A DNA stretch of 64,000 nucleotides from Paenibacillus faecis (GTDB lineage: Bacteria > Bacillota > Bacilli > Paenibacillales > Paenibacillaceae), in assembly GCF_008084145.1 (NCBI RefSeq), contig NZ_VSDO01000001.1, positions 248,001 to 312,000 of the forward strand. The letters run 5' to 3'. Below the pieces are notes generated by a model. The model searched no databases, had not been told where the DNA came from, and saw nothing but the letters and a program-made list of their open reading frames with translations. How positions within the stretch are numbered: the first letter of the stretch is position 1; each line of letters starts with the position of its first letter. Both the position numbers and the translations under genes were made by a program. This document shows positions 1 through 9,798 of the stretch, one piece after another.

Positions 1-171
1 CAGGGTCGATTTGCGAAGCGTGATCTTCCACTCCTTATTCATCCGGCTGACTTCGACGCGGTCGATCACCCCGTCGAGGAAATAAGGATCCACCACGGAA
101 GCCGGGACCTCCGCCTGCTTCATCAATAACTCGAGCCTCGTTCTTTTCCCCTCGGCATTTGCGTCGGACAT
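1..171 (-). CDS. polC: DNA polymerase III PolC, N-terminal fragment (cut by window edge)
   Basis: Only the first 57 codons are present, reading leftward from an ATG at 171; the frame is open to the window edge. The start has a purine-rich ribosome site (GGGGAGGGGAG) 3-4 bases upstream. The peptide begins MSDANAEGKRTRLELLMKQ and contains a segment like the N-terminal region of Gram-positive PolC, where an acidic patch and a basic 'W-K-I' strand start the protein. Position also fits: polC directly follows proS in Bacilli. PolC is the replicative polymerase with proofreading exonuclease. The identification rests on synteny plus short N-terminal similarity, as no catalytic motif lies inside the window. 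Confidence 0.8.
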   Translation of the reverse strand, partial: MSDANAEGKRTRLELLMKQAEVPASVVDPYFLDGVIDRVEVSRMNKEWKITLRKSTL

Positions 172-228
172 GCTCTCCCCTCCCCCGCATTGATATGACG
201 CTAGAAACACGTCTACCCGACATACCTT

Positions 229-277
229 CAAACAAACAAAGCCCCCGGCGATCGCCGGCGGGGAACCCCCGTTCCCC
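229..277 (-). terminator. Rho-independent terminator after proS
   Basis: On the minus strand a perfect GC-rich palindrome (CCGGCGATCGCCGG core, 244-258) is followed by a T-rich run (CTTTGTTTGTTT, read from 241 to 229). A second inverted repeat GGGGAAC/GTTCCCC lies at 260-277. It separates proS from polC and suggests polC has its own promoter in the short remaining gap. Confidence 0.75.
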
Positions 278-325
278 GTCGGCAGTTTCCTGCCGGAAGC
301 CTGCACCATTCATGTTCCGATATAA

Positions 326-1777
326 CTAATAGGCTCTGGCAAAAACGACGGTATGACGAGCTTCTTCTCCGCACACCAGGCAAGTAGTTTTTGTAACCTC
401 GGGATGGAACGGGATGTTCCGGCTGGTCGCGCCCGTCTCGTCTTTAACATGGCGTTCGCAAGCCTCCGATCCGCACCATCCGGCGAGGGTAAAGCCGCGT
501 TTCTCCTCGATGCTGGCTTTCATTTCGTCCAGCGTATCGACGGAGTAGAAATGCTCCTCCCGGAAGGCTTTGGCGCGCTCATACATTTCGTTGTGCACCT
601 GATCGAGCATCGCTTTGACTTCCTCCACCAGATTCTCTTGGGCAATGATTTTCTTCTCGCCGCTGATTCGGGAGACAAGCACGCAAACCCCGTTCTCCAT
701 ATCGCGCGGACCGATCTCCAGACGGACCGGAACGCCCCGCATTTCATACTCGTTAAATTTCCAGCCCGGACGAACGTCCGCCCGGTCATCCATACCGACG
801 CGAACGCCGGCCTTCTTCAGTTCGGCGAACAACTCGTCCGCCCGTCCCACAACGGCGTCCCGGGTTTTAGGCGGGCCGATCGGGATAATCATCACCTGCT
901 TTGGAGCCACCTTCGGCGGGAGTGCCAAACCGCGGTCGTCTCCGTGCACCATAATAAGCGATCCGATCAAACGCGTGCTGACGCCCCACGATGTGGTATG
1001 GACGTACTCGCGCACGTTGTCGCGGTTTAAGTATTGAATATCGAAGGCTTTGGCAAAGTTGGTGCCGAGATAATGCGACGTCCCTGCCTGAACGGCCCGT
1101 CCGTCCTTCATCATCGCTTCGATGGAATAGGTGTCCACGGCCCCGGCAAATTTCTCGGAAGGCGTCTTCTGACCGACGATGACCGGAATCGCCAAATAAT
1201 TCTCGACGAAATCGCGGTAAATTTCCAGCATTCGCATCGTCTCTTCGCGCGCTTCCTGCTCGTTCTCATGGGCCGTGTGCCCTTCCTGCCAGAGGAATTC
1301 GCTGGTCCGAAGGAACGGCAGCGTGCGTTTTTCCCAGCGAACGACATTCGCCCATTGGTTGATCAGCACCGGAAGGTCGCGATAGGATTGAATCCACTTC
1401 TCGTACATATGGCCGATCATCGTCTCCGAAGTCGGACGGATCGCCAGGCGCTCCTCCAGTTTCTCGCCGGCGGCTTCGGTTACCCAAGGAAGCTCCGGAT
1501 TAAAACCTTCCACATGCTCTTTTTCCTTTTGGAAAAAACTCTCGGGAATAAAGAGCGGGAAGTACGCGTTGCGATGCCCCGTCTCCTTGAAGCGGCGGTC
1601 AAGTTCCGCCTGGATATGTTCCCAGATCTCATAGCCGTCCGGCTTGAATACGATGCAGCCGCGAACCGGCGAATAATCCATCAGGTCCGCTTTTTTGATC
1701 ACATCGATATACCAGCGGGAAAAATCCTCCCCCTGCGGGGTTATTTCCGTTACGAATTGTTTCTCCTCGTTTGCCAT
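326..1777 (-). CDS. proS: Prolyl-tRNA synthetase, short archaeal/eukaryotic-like type
   Basis: Charges tRNA-Pro with proline. The 483-residue length, the class II motifs (motif 2 region near NVVRWEKRTLPFLRTSEFLWQEGHT, in pieces: RWEK and RTSEFLWQEGH) and absence of the large editing insertion typical of the ~570-residue bacterial form place it in the ProS3 (archaeal/eukaryotic-like) class. The C-terminal extension has paired cysteines (GWCGSEAC and TTCLVCG), a likely zinc-binding domain, and the protein ends in tyrosine (ARAY), as is known for this class. It sits between rseP and polC, the position where B. subtilis has the long bacterial-type proS. ATG start with gene stop just before a terminator. 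Confidence 0.93.
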   Translation of the reverse strand: MANEEKQFVTEITPQGEDFSRWYIDVIKKADLMDYSPVRGCIVFKPDGYEIWEHIQAELDRRFKETGHRNAYFPLFIPESFFQKEKEHVEGFNPELPWVTEAAGEKLEERLAIRPTSETMIGHMYEKWIQSYRDLPVLINQWANVVRWEKRTLPFLRTSEFLWQEGHTAHENEQEAREETMRMLEIYRDFVENYLAIPVIVGQKTPSEKFAGAVDTYSIEAMMKDGRAVQAGTSHYLGTNFAKAFDIQYLNRDNVREYVHTTSWGVSTRLIGSLIMVHGDDRGLALPPKVAPKQVMIIPIGPPKTRDAVVGRADELFAELKKAGVRVGMDDRADVRPGWKFNEYEMRGVPVRLEIGPRDMENGVCVLVSRISGEKKIIAQENLVEEVKAMLDQVHNEMYERAKAFREEHFYSVDTLDEMKASIEEKRGFTLAGWCGSEACERHVKDETGATSRNIPFHPEVTKTTCLVCGEEARHTVVFARAY

Positions 1778-1799
1778 TAAACCATTAGCCTCCCGTTTA

Positions 1800-3074
1800 T
1801 TAACCTATCAAACGCAATATATCATTATAAGTGACCGCAATCATCAGCAGGAACAGCATCGCAAAACCGATGAAGTGCACAAGCCCCTCGCGGTTCGGAT
1901 CAACCGGTCTGCCGCGCAGCGCCTCCACTCCAAGGAAGATAAGTCTGCTTCCGTCCAGAGCGGGAATCGGCAACAGATTAAAAATCCCCAGATACAGACT
2001 GAGTATCCCGGCCCATTGGGTCAGCTTTACGATTCCCTGCTTCGCGATCTGCCCCGTCACCTCAAAGGTGCGTACAGGGCCGCCGAGATCGTCCATGGAA
2101 AACTTTTGGATCAACTGTTGAAAGCCAAGGAAGATCATTTGGGTGGTGTCGACCATTTTTTGGCCGGCCACGGTAAAGGTTTCCCCGAAGGAAGCGCTCC
2201 TTGAAGGGAAATACGTGACGATCGTGCTGCCGACCTTGCCCCCCTTCTCGTTCTCCACGGAACGAGGCGTGAGCGTGATGTCCAGCGTCTCTTCCCCGCG
2301 CTTCACCGTCCACACCATCGGCCGATCTTGCGCGGCTTGGATCCTCTCGATCAAACCGTTGGCATCGGTGCCCACCGGCTTGCCGTCCACCGCCTGGATA
2401 ATGTCCCCCGGCTTCACGCCGGCTTCATCCGCGGGCATCCCTTTCATGACATCCCCGACCTCCAGATGCGTCGGTTCCGTCAGCGGAATTCCCGCCATCT
2501 GCGTATGCAGGGCGAACAGGACAAAGGCGAGAATAAAGTTCATCAAAGGCCCGGCAAAAATGGAGAGCGCCCGTTGACCGACCGTTTTGCTGCCGTATTG
2601 GCGGTCCCTTGGGGCAATTTGGGTCTCTTTCCCCTTGGCTACCAGCATCGCTTGGCGATGTACCCGGTACTCCTGCACTTCTCCGTCCACATCCAGTTTG
2701 ATCAGCAGCCGGTCTTCCAGGTCTACTTCACTAACCTCGCCGCGGATGACGTCTTTCCGGCTGTCTAAACGATCCAGATAAATCTTGCGGACTTCATCTC
2801 CGGACAGCCGCAGTGCTACGGTTTGTCCATTCGTAATTTGCACCAGTTCGGGATCTTCGCCGGCCATCCGCGCGTAACCGCCAAAAGGCAGCAGCCGGAG
2901 CGTAAATTGCGTCTCGTTTCTTCGGTAAGAGAACAGCTTCGGTCCAAAGCCGATCGCGAATTCCCTCACCAAAATTCCGGCGCGTTTGGCAAAATAGTAA
3001 TGTCCCCATTCATGCACCGTCACAATGACAAAGAACATGAGAACCGTCATAAAAATGATCTTAAGCAATTCCAA
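1800..3074 (-). CDS. rseP: Site-2 zinc metalloprotease RseP/RasP
   Basis: Membrane-embedded protease that cleaves anti-sigma factors and other membrane substrates within the bilayer. The zinc motif HEWGH is at residues 21-25 in the first membrane segment, a PDZ domain lies in the middle, and the second metal-ligand motif (PALDGSRL) is near the C-terminus, followed by further membrane segments. I choose the TTG at 3074 because an AAAGGAGG site lies 10 bases upstream; the ATG at 3098 lies within that site's upstream sequence and would add an un-family-like MAKGGCLR leader. With TTG the protein is 424 residues, normal for the family. Lies between dxr and proS. Confidence 0.93.
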   Translation of the reverse strand: MELLKIIFMTVLMFFVIVTVHEWGHYYFAKRAGILVREFAIGFGPKLFSYRRNETQFTLRLLPFGGYARMAGEDPELVQITNGQTVALRLSGDEVRKIYLDRLDSRKDVIRGEVSEVDLEDRLLIKLDVDGEVQEYRVHRQAMLVAKGKETQIAPRDRQYGSKTVGQRALSIFAGPLMNFILAFVLFALHTQMAGIPLTEPTHLEVGDVMKGMPADEAGVKPGDIIQAVDGKPVGTDANGLIERIQAAQDRPMVWTVKRGEETLDITLTPRSVENEKGGKVGSTIVTYFPSRSASFGETFTVAGQKMVDTTQMIFLGFQQLIQKFSMDDLGGPVRTFEVTGQIAKQGIVKLTQWAGILSLYLGIFNLLPIPALDGSRLIFLGVEALRGRPVDPNREGLVHFIGFAMLFLLMIAVTYNDILRLIG

Positions 3075-3213
3075 TCGTAAGCATCCTCCTTTGGCCACGG
3101 ATCGTCCAACATTCCTTCAGATTATCATTATTCTCCGATTAGGCACAAGAGAATACCGGGACGGAACTTTTCCACACCCACCGGATCGGAACGAAAGGTC
3201 TGCAACTTATCCA

Positions 3214-4353
3214 TCAAACCGATCTTGCGATTTCCCGTGCCCACCGGTCGGCTTCCTTGATGGCCTCCAGACCCGGTTCGGCCTGGACCTCATGTCTGGA
3301 AAGAACCGTTTCAATAATATGTTCAATCTGCAGAAAAGGAATCTCCCTGTTTAAAAAGCGGGCAACCGCTACCTCATTGGCCGCGTTGTATACACTTGTC
3401 GCCGTGCCTCCTATTTTACCACATTCATAGGCCAGCCTTAAACAAGGGTAACGCTCGAAATCCATTTCGCGAAAATGAAGCTTGCCGACCTCGGCCAGGG
3501 ACAAGCGTTTTGCTTCGGAGATCCAACGATCCGGGTAGGTCAGCGCGTACTGAATCGGCACCCTCATGTCCGGAGTTCCCAGTTGGGCGATCACGCTGCC
3601 GTCACGATATTCAACGAAAGAGTGGACGATGCTTTCCGGGTGCAGCAGAACCCCGATCCGCTCGAAATCCATCCCGAACAGCCAGCGGGCTTCGATCACT
3701 TCCAGTCCTTTGTTGACCATCGTGGCGGAATCAATCGTCACTTTGGCTCCCATCGACCAGTTCGGGTGCTTCAGAGCATCCTCTACCGTGACATGGCGCA
3801 ATTGGTCGCGGTTCAAATCCCGAAAGGAACCGCCGGACGCCGTCAATGTAATCCGTTCTGCATCTTCCGCACGCTCACCGTTCAAGCATTGAAAAATGGC
3901 CGAATGTTCACTGTCCACCGGCAGCAGCGATACCCCTTTTTTTCGGGCCAAATCAGTTACGAGATGCCCTGCGGTTACAAGGGTTTCCTTATTGGCCAAA
4001 GCGATATGCTTGCCTTCGGAAATTGCAGCCAGCGTCGGGCGCAACCCCGCGCTTCCGACAATCGCCGTTACGACCGTATCGGCATCCGTTCCGGCCGCGA
4101 CTTCCACCAGCCCTTCTTCCCCATGAAAAAGCTGAACCTCGGAAGGAATCGACGAACGTACTTTATCGGCGATTTCCCGGTTTGCGACCGAGGCTTTTTT
4201 CGGGCGAAAAGCACGGACCTGTTCCACAAACAACTCCGCATTGCTCCCTGCGGCCAAGCCCTCTACCTCAAACTGATCCTGATGCTGCCTTACGACATCC
4301 AGCGTCTGCGTTCCAATTGATCCGGTGGAACCGATCACCGTAATCTTCTTCAT
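3214..4353 (-). CDS. dxr: 1-deoxy-D-xylulose 5-phosphate reductoisomerase
   Basis: Converts DXP to methylerythritol 4-phosphate with NADPH, the second step of the MEP isoprenoid pathway. The N-terminus carries the dinucleotide-binding loop VIGSTGSIGTQTLDVV; the metal/substrate motifs LLPVDSEHSAIFQ and TASGGSFRD are present in the expected order, as is the ATMVNKGLEVIEA stretch. At 379 residues it is family length. It stands 25 bases after cdsA and before rseP, the normal Bacillus order uppS-cdsA-dxr-rseP-proS, linking isoprenoid supply to undecaprenyl phosphate and phospholipid synthesis. Confidence 0.96.
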   Translation of the reverse strand: MKKITVIGSTGSIGTQTLDVVRQHQDQFEVEGLAAGSNAELFVEQVRAFRPKKASVANREIADKVRSSIPSEVQLFHGEEGLVEVAAGTDADTVVTAIVGSAGLRPTLAAISEGKHIALANKETLVTAGHLVTDLARKKGVSLLPVDSEHSAIFQCLNGERAEDAERITLTASGGSFRDLNRDQLRHVTVEDALKHPNWSMGAKVTIDSATMVNKGLEVIEARWLFGMDFERIGVLLHPESIVHSFVEYRDGSVIAQLGTPDMRVPIQYALTYPDRWISEAKRLSLAEVGKLHFREMDFERYPCLRLAYECGKIGGTATSVYNAANEVAVARFLNREIPFLQIEHIIETVLSRHEVQAEPGLEAIKEADRWAREIARSV

Positions 4354-4378
4354 CCCGTTACCCCCATGCTCATTTAAT

Positions 4379-5182
4379 TTAGTACATCGGAAGCAAGCCT
4401 AGAATATGTACGAAGGGAAAAACCGCAATCCAGCTGTCGCACCGATCCAAAATGCCTCCATGGCCGGGCAGCAACGTCCCTGAATCCTTAATCCCGTACA
4501 CCCGTTTATAAGCGGACTGAATCAAGTCCCCCATTTGACCGACAACCGCTGCTGAACCTCCGAGCAGCAAAGCTCGTCCGACCGGAAGTAACCCCCCGGA
4601 GAACAAGGCGAACAAAGCCGCGACTATAACCGCCAGCAGTACGCCGCCAACCGCTCCCTCCACCGTTTTGTTCGGACTGATCGCCGGCCAGAGCTTCGTT
4701 TTGCCAAACCGCCGTCCGGTGAAATAAGCCCCCGCGTCACTGCTCCAGATCGCGGCAAGCATCAGAATGGTCCAGAACAACCCATGCCCGTCCGGCGTGC
4801 TGCGAGTTGCCGCCAAATAAGCAAATCCCAACCCGATATAAACCGTTCCCAGGAACATAAGGGCGATTTGCCCGATAGGAATATCGTTCTTGGATACTAC
4901 GGTAACTACAAAAAACAGCAGCATGAGCAGCCAGAAGAATCCCATCATGCCAAGCGGATTTGTCAGTTGGAGCAAGCTCCAGGGGAAAACAGCATACAGC
5001 ACGCCCGCATACCCGATGACCGCGGTTCCTCCGAATGCCGGCAAACCGATCATCCGCACGAACTCGTAAAACCCGATCACCGCCATCATCACGACGAGAG
5101 CGTGGTATCCGAGTCCTCCCCACAAGCATATGCCCAAAAATCCGCCCCCGGCAATCAAGCCGGTAATCAACCGTTGTCTCAA
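4379..5182 (-). CDS. cdsA: Phosphatidate cytidylyltransferase
   Basis: Makes CDP-diacylglycerol from phosphatidate and CTP, the branch point of phospholipid synthesis; integral membrane enzyme. The protein is 267 residues with about seven to eight hydrophobic segments and the CTP-transferase signature near the C-terminus (DSGTLLPGHGGILDRCDSW, with the conserved HGG-x-LDR-x-DS core). The start is TTG at 5182, preceded by GGAAGGTG. It follows uppS by 20 bases. Confidence 0.95.
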   Translation of the reverse strand: MRQRLITGLIAGGGFLGICLWGGLGYHALVVMMAVIGFYEFVRMIGLPAFGGTAVIGYAGVLYAVFPWSLLQLTNPLGMMGFFWLLMLLFFVVTVVSKNDIPIGQIALMFLGTVYIGLGFAYLAATRSTPDGHGLFWTILMLAAIWSSDAGAYFTGRRFGKTKLWPAISPNKTVEGAVGGVLLAVIVAALFALFSGGLLPVGRALLLGGSAAVVGQMGDLIQSAYKRVYGIKDSGTLLPGHGGILDRCDSWIAVFPFVHILGLLPMY

Positions 5183-5202
5183 CTGTCTACACCTTCCATC
5201 CG

Positions 5203-5970
5203 TCAGGATAATCCGCCGTATCGCCGGGTGCGTCTTTGGTACTCCGCCACTGCGGCAAACAACTGTTCACGGCCAAATTCCGGCCAGTACAGATCTGTAA
5301 ACCACAGCTCACTGTATGCCGTCTGCCATAACATGAAATTACTTAGCCGAAGTTCGCCCCCAGTGCGAATAAGCAAATCGGGATCCGGCAGATCCCCGGT
5401 CAAGAGTCCCGAGCCGATCATGTCCTGCGTGATGTCCTCCGGCTTGATGCTGCCGTTCTGGACACGGACGGCAATCTCCTTGACGCATTCGGTGATTTCG
5501 CGGTGGCTTCCATAATTGAGCGCAAAATTCAAGATAAGTCCGGTATTATTTTTGGTTCGCTCAATCGCTTCCTCCATCGCCGCGACCGTATGGTCGGGAA
5601 GTTCATTCGGGTGCCCCATCATGCGGACCTGGACATTCTTCTGGATCAATTCCTCCAGTTCGATAGCCAAAAACTCTTGGGGCAGCGACATCAGAAAATC
5701 AACTTCATCCTTCGGCCGTTTCCAGTTCTCGGTCGAGAAGGCGTAGAGCGTCAACACGGAGATCCCGAGCTCATCCGCCGCAATCGTGGCCCGCTTGACC
5801 GCCTTCATCCCGTTCCGATGACCGACGATGCGAGGCAATCCCAGCTTGCGCGCCCAGCGGCCGTTGCCGTCCATAATAATGGCGACATGCTTCGGGATAT
5901 TGTCCCCGGACGGAGCCTCGATTGCGGGACGACTGCCTTTTTTCCGCCAGGACTCAAATAACTTGATCAT
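5203..5970 (-). CDS. uppS: Undecaprenyl diphosphate synthase (cis-prenyltransferase)
   Basis: Builds C55 undecaprenyl diphosphate, the lipid carrier for peptidoglycan and teichoic acids, from farnesyl diphosphate and IPP. The catalytic motif IIMDGNGRWA places the essential Asp at residue 34; the GHRNGM, FSTENWKRP and RTGGELRLSNF motifs follow in family order, and the C-terminus has the typical LYWPEFG stretch. At 255 residues it is full length. ATG start with a TGGAGGAAAAGC site. It follows frr after a hairpin and precedes cdsA. Confidence 0.96.
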   Translation of the reverse strand: MIKLFESWRKKGSRPAIEAPSGDNIPKHVAIIMDGNGRWARKLGLPRIVGHRNGMKAVKRATIAADELGISVLTLYAFSTENWKRPKDEVDFLMSLPQEFLAIELEELIQKNVQVRMMGHPNELPDHTVAAMEEAIERTKNNTGLILNFALNYGSHREITECVKEIAVRVQNGSIKPEDITQDMIGSGLLTGDLPDPDLLIRTGGELRLSNFMLWQTAYSELWFTDLYWPEFGREQLFAAVAEYQRRTRRYGGLS

Positions 5971-5989
5971 TGCTTTTCCTCCAGCTGGT

Positions 5990-6041
5990 GATGAAAAAGA
6001 GACAAAACCCCACCGTAAAAGGAGGGGCCGATTATCGTCTC
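5990..6041 (-). terminator. Probable terminator between frr and uppS
   Basis: Minus-strand inverted repeat GCCCCTCC/GGTGGGG (one T-T mismatch) is followed by TTTTGTCTCTTTTTC. A weaker flanking repeat GAGAC/GTCTC brackets it. Likely partial termination or attenuation within the rpsB-to-proS block. Confidence 0.55.
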
Positions 6042-6596
6042 TTAAACTTCCATAATCTCTTTCTCTTTCGCAGCAAGCACTTTGTCCACTTCCGCGATAA
6101 ATTTGTCGGTGGTCTTCTGAATGTCTTCCTGGTGTCTGCGCGACTCGTCTTCAGAGATGTCGGTTTTCTCCAACTTCTTGATATCGTCGTTCGCGTCCCG
6201 ACGAATGTTCCGGATGGCCACCTTCGCTTCTTCTCCGAACTTCTTCGTCAATTTGACAAGCTCCACGCGGCGTTCTTCCGTTAAAGCCGGGATGCTTAAA
6301 CGGATCGATGTCCCGTCGTTGGCCGGCGTCAGACCCAAATCGGATTTCTGAATCGCGCGTTCGATGTCGGCGAGGGAGGATTTATCCCAGGGCTGAATCA
6401 TCAGGGTACGCGAATCCGGCGTATTAATGTTGGCAAGCTGGTTAATCGGAGTCGGCGATCCGTAGTAATCCACCTGAATGCGGTCGAGCAAGGAAGGCGT
6501 CGCTCTTCCCGCCCGCAGGGTCGCGAGGTCCCGTTTAAGTGCCTGAATCGCTTTATCCATGCGTTCTTCGGCATGACTTTTGATACTTTGCGGCAT
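6042..6596 (-). CDS. frr: Ribosome recycling factor
   Basis: Splits the post-termination ribosome together with EF-G. The 184-residue protein shows the RRF hallmarks: long helical arms and the internal [20 protein letters not shown] strand region, plus the [13 protein letters not shown] start ([16 protein letters not shown]). Its ATG directly follows the pyrH stop with no gap, indicating translational coupling. Cytoplasmic, essential in most bacteria. Confidence 0.97.
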   Translation of the reverse strand: MPQSIKSHAEERMDKAIQALKRDLATLRAGRATPSLLDRIQVDYYGSPTPINQLANINTPDSRTLMIQPWDKSSLADIERAIQKSDLGLTPANDGTSIRLSIPALTEERRVELVKLTKKFGEEAKVAIRNIRRDANDDIKKLEKTDISEDESRRHQEDIQKTTDKFIAEVDKVLAAKEKEIMEV

Positions 6597-7349
<753 letters not shown>

Positions 7350-7378
7350 CTATATACAACCGGGTAAAGGGTGTCAGG

Positions 7379-7406
7379 TTAAAAAAGAAGGAACACGGCG
7401 TGTTCC
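7379..7406 (-). terminator. Terminator after tsf
   Basis: Minus-strand hairpin GGAACAC-GCC-GTGTTCC (7390-7406) followed by TTCTTTTTT. A compact perfect stem with a U-run, separating rpsB-tsf from pyrH-frr. Confidence 0.85.
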
Positions 7407-7453
7407 AACTCTTCAAACGTGCATGCAATCCATGACGTTTTATAATATTTACT

Positions 7454-8104
7454 TTATTGTCTTACTTGAGACATAACTTCCTCAACGAAGTTGTCCACTT
7501 TCTTCTCCAAGCCTTCGCCCAGTTCATAGCGAACAAAGCGGCGGATGGTGATGTTCTCGCCGATCGCGCTGATCTTCTCGTTTACGAGCGCGGCGATCGT
7601 CTTGTCCGGATCTTTTACGAAAGCTTGCTCAAGCAGGCAGAACTCTTCGTAGTACTTGCCGATCCGGCCTTCGACCATCTTGTCGACGATCTTCTCGGGT
7701 TTCCCTTCGTTAAGGGCCTGTGCTCTCAAAATTTCCTTTTCTTTCTCCAGGTCATCCTGAGGCACTTCTTCGCGGCGAACATAACGAGGACTCATGGCCG
7801 CGATGTGCATCGCGATGTCGCGGGCAAATTCCTTGAATTGATCCGTTTTCGCAACAAAGTCGGTTTCACAGTTGATTTCCACCAACACGCCGATCCGGCC
7901 GCCGGCATGAATGTAGGACTCAACAACGCCTTCCGTAGCGATTCGGCCGGCTTTGTTTGCCGCAGCAGCCAAACCTTTCTCACGCAGAAGTTCCGTTGCT
8001 TTCGTCAAATCACCGTTTGCTTCTTCGAGTGCTTTTTTGCAATCCAGCATGCCCGCACCTGTTTTTTCACGCAGTTCTTTTACAGATTTTGCATCAACAG
8101 CCAT
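7454..8104 (-). CDS. tsf: Translation elongation factor Ts
   Basis: Nucleotide exchange factor for EF-Tu. The N-terminal UBA-like domain reads [25 protein letters not shown] in pieces typical of EF-Ts, followed by [16 protein letters not shown] and the [12 protein letters not shown] signature. At 216 residues it is the short form found in many Firmicutes, lacking the extended second core subdomain of longer EF-Ts proteins. It follows rpsB after a 131-base gap with a probable attenuator. Confidence 0.97.
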   Translation of the reverse strand: MAVDAKSVKELREKTGAGMLDCKKALEEANGDLTKATELLREKGLAAAANKAGRIATEGVVESYIHAGGRIGVLVEINCETDFVAKTDQFKEFARDIAMHIAAMSPRYVRREEVPQDDLEKEKEILRAQALNEGKPEKIVDKMVEGRIGKYYEEFCLLEQAFVKDPDKTIAALVNEKISAIGENITIRRFVRYELGEGLEKKVDNFVEEVMSQVRQ

Positions 8105-8150
8105 GTTTATATAACCTCCACATATTAAATGATGGGACTCTTTTCATCTT

Positions 8151-8195
8151 AAAAAAAGGGCAGTGAGAGGTTTGACACCTACCAACCACCCTTTT
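8151..8195 (-). terminator. Probable attenuator between rpsB and tsf
   Basis: Minus-strand outer stem AAAAGGG/CCCTTTT with an internal AGGT/ACCT stem, then a run of seven T. The stem is interrupted, so termination may be partial, which would let rpsB exceed tsf expression. Confidence 0.5.
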
Positions 8196-8235
8196 CATTT
8201 AATTCGTTCTTTGTACTTTATGGACGTTTGCGATA

Positions 8236-8934
8236 TTAGGCGGTAGTTTGCTCGCCTTGGTTCGCTTCGATAACGGCATCCGCCATTTTGCTGGTAAGCA
8301 ATTTAACCGCGCGGATCGCGTCGTCGTTACCAGGGATAACGTAGTCGATTTCGTCCGGATCGCAGTTGGTATCCACGATACCTACGATTGGGATGCCCAA
8401 TTTGCGAGCTTCCGCAACGGCGATACGTTCTTTGCGAGGGTCAATAACGAAGAGTGCGCTAGGCAACCCTTTCATGTTCTTGATCCCGCCGAGGAATTTC
8501 TCGAGACGATCTTTCTCTTTGCGAAGAATAATAACTTCTTTCTTAGGCAGAACTTCGAATGTTCCGTCTTCTTCCCAAGTTTCGAGTTGTTTCAAACGGT
8601 CGATCCGCTTTTGGATCGTTTGGAAGTTGGTCAGCGTACCGCCGAGCCAGCGTTGGTTAATGTAGAATTGACCCGCGCGCTCAGCTTCTTCCTTCACGGA
8701 GTCTTGAGCTTGCTTCTTGGTGCCGACGAACAGGATGGTCCCGTTCTCTTCAGCTACGCTCTTAACGAAGTTGTAAGCTTCTTCTACTTTCTTGACCGTT
8801 TTTTGCAGGTCGATAATGTAAATACCGTTTCTTTCGGTGAAGATATAACGATCCATTTTCGGATTCCAACGACGTGTTTGGTGTCCGAAGTGAACCCCTG
8901 CTTCAAGCAGTTGTTTCATGGAGATTACTGCCAT
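8236..8934 (-). CDS. rpsB: 30S ribosomal protein S2
   Basis: Small-subunit protein bridging the head and body of the 30S. The N-terminus [19 protein letters not shown] is the family signature, with [16 protein letters not shown] and [10 protein letters not shown] blocks following and the [14 protein letters not shown] stretch near the C-terminus. I use the ATG at 8934 because AGGAGG lies 9 bases upstream; the GTG at 8940 would be only 2-3 bases from it. That gives 232 residues. It has its own promoter and a structured leader. Confidence 0.97.
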   Translation of the reverse strand: MAVISMKQLLEAGVHFGHQTRRWNPKMDRYIFTERNGIYIIDLQKTVKKVEEAYNFVKSVAEENGTILFVGTKKQAQDSVKEEAERAGQFYINQRWLGGTLTNFQTIQKRIDRLKQLETWEEDGTFEVLPKKEVIILRKEKDRLEKFLGGIKNMKGLPSALFVIDPRKERIAVAEARKLGIPIVGIVDTNCDPDEIDYVIPGNDDAIRAVKLLTSKMADAVIEANQGEQTTA

Positions 8935-8992
8935 CTTCACGCACCTCCTAGTTTGGTTTTATTGTGATGCTTCCTCCGCAAGTGTCATCTTC

Positions 8993-9024
8993 CGTTAAGA
9001 CTCCCAATGAGAGCACCCTTAACG
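8993..9024 (-). promoter_or_regulatory. Hairpin in the rpsB leader
   Basis: The roughly 110-base untranslated leader of rpsB contains a stem CGTTAAG/CTTAACG with a smaller CTC/GAG helix inside it. Leader structure is common for S2 autoregulation in Bacilli; the regulatory role here is inferred only from position. Confidence 0.45.
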
Positions 9025-9058
9025 AAATCAACCAGCGTGCGTTATAACACCGTCAATT

Positions 9059-9087
9059 AATATACCATAACTGAAAAATCGATGCAA
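9059..9087 (-). promoter_or_regulatory. Housekeeping (sigma-A) promoter for rpsB
   Basis: Minus strand: -35 TTGCAT (9082-9087), 17-base spacer, -10 TATATT (9059-9064) with the extended TG element one base upstream (ATGGTATATT). It lies just beyond the terminator that closes the fla/che operon, so rpsB transcription is independent of motility genes. Confidence 0.8.
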
Positions 9088-9136
9088 CCAGGGCCGCGGC
9101 TTTTCCGACAAATTTCATCTTCGCGTCCGGAGCCGC

Positions 9137-9160
9137 AAAAAAAGCTCCTTGTCAGGAGCT
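9137..9160 (-). terminator. Terminator closing the fla/che operon
   Basis: Minus-strand hairpin AGCTCCT-GACA-AGGAGCT followed by TTTTTTTGC, 12 bases after the stop of the last operon gene. Strong stem and a seven-base T run. Confidence 0.88.
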
Positions 9161-9171
9161 GGCGGACAGGT

Positions 9172-9798
9172 TTACTTCGCAGGAGGGGCCGTGATTTTCG
9201 AGATAATCGAGCCGATCTCTTCTCCCGGTTCGAACGTAAACGTGCCGGTCCGGATTTTGGTATTGATTTTCTTGCTCTTGGCTTCTTTCAAGAAGGCGGT
9301 TTTATCGGCGATGACCCCCGATTTCTCCAGCCCCTCCGCTACTCCCGAAAGGGTGCTCCCGGAGGAAATTTTGTAGGTCACTGTCGTTTTTTGAGGAGCT
9401 TGGGGTTTGACCGGGGTTTCGGTCTTTGGCGCAGCCGTCTCACCCGGAGGTTTGGACGCTTCGGGCGCTTTCGAAGTTTCCGGGGTTTTTGAAGTTTCGG
9501 GTTGAACCGGCTGTTCCGGAGTCCCCGGGGCATTCGGCGTTTTCGGCTGCTTTGGCGAATCCGCCTGTTGTTCCCCGGCGGTTCCTTCGCCTTCCCCCTT
9601 CGCCTTCCACTCCTCCTCGGTCAGCAGCTCCTGGTCCGCTTCCACGACTTTCAAATTCAAAAGAGCCGCCGCCTGTTCGACCTCCGCCTTGGTCCGCAAT
9701 TTTCCCGTCCCTTGACCGATCATCATCAACTGCAGCAGCAAGGCGCCCGCAATGAGTCCCGCGCCCAGCCCCATCATAAACTGGCGGTTTCGGATCAT
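9172..9798 (-). CDS. Membrane-anchored protein with MltG/YceG-like small domain
   Basis: Last gene of the fla/che operon; it overlaps the preceding gene by 4 bases (ATGA). Seen in the sequence: one N-terminal membrane helix (about residues 8-27), a low-complexity Pro/Thr/Glu/Lys-rich linker (about 70-130), and a C-terminal module of about 75 residues (ISSGSTLSGVAEGLEKSGVI ... GTFTFEPGEEIGSIISKI). That module resembles the small LysM-like subdomain at the start of MltG, the endolytic murein transglycosylase, but the catalytic YceG domain is absent. It may bind peptidoglycan or act as a scaffold; a role in motility is inferred only from operon membership. 208 residues. Confidence 0.7.
   Translation of the reverse strand: MIRNRQFMMGLGAGLIAGALLLQLMMIGQGTGKLRTKAEVEQAAALLNLKVVEADQELLTEEEWKAKGEGEGTAGEQQADSPKQPKTPNAPGTPEQPVQPETSKTPETSKAPEASKPPGETAAPKTETPVKPQAPQKTTVTYKISSGSTLSGVAEGLEKSGVIADKTAFLKEAKSKKINTKIRTGTFTFEPGEEIGSIISKITAPPAK

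Noticed and set aside
35..313. 92-residue minus-strand frame near the left end
   Set aside because: It overlaps the proS terminator and the polC start; polC lies in another frame and is supported by synteny and a good ribosome site.
1778..1799. T-box leader for proS
   Set aside because: Only 22 bases separate rseP and proS; there is no room for a T-box riboswitch.
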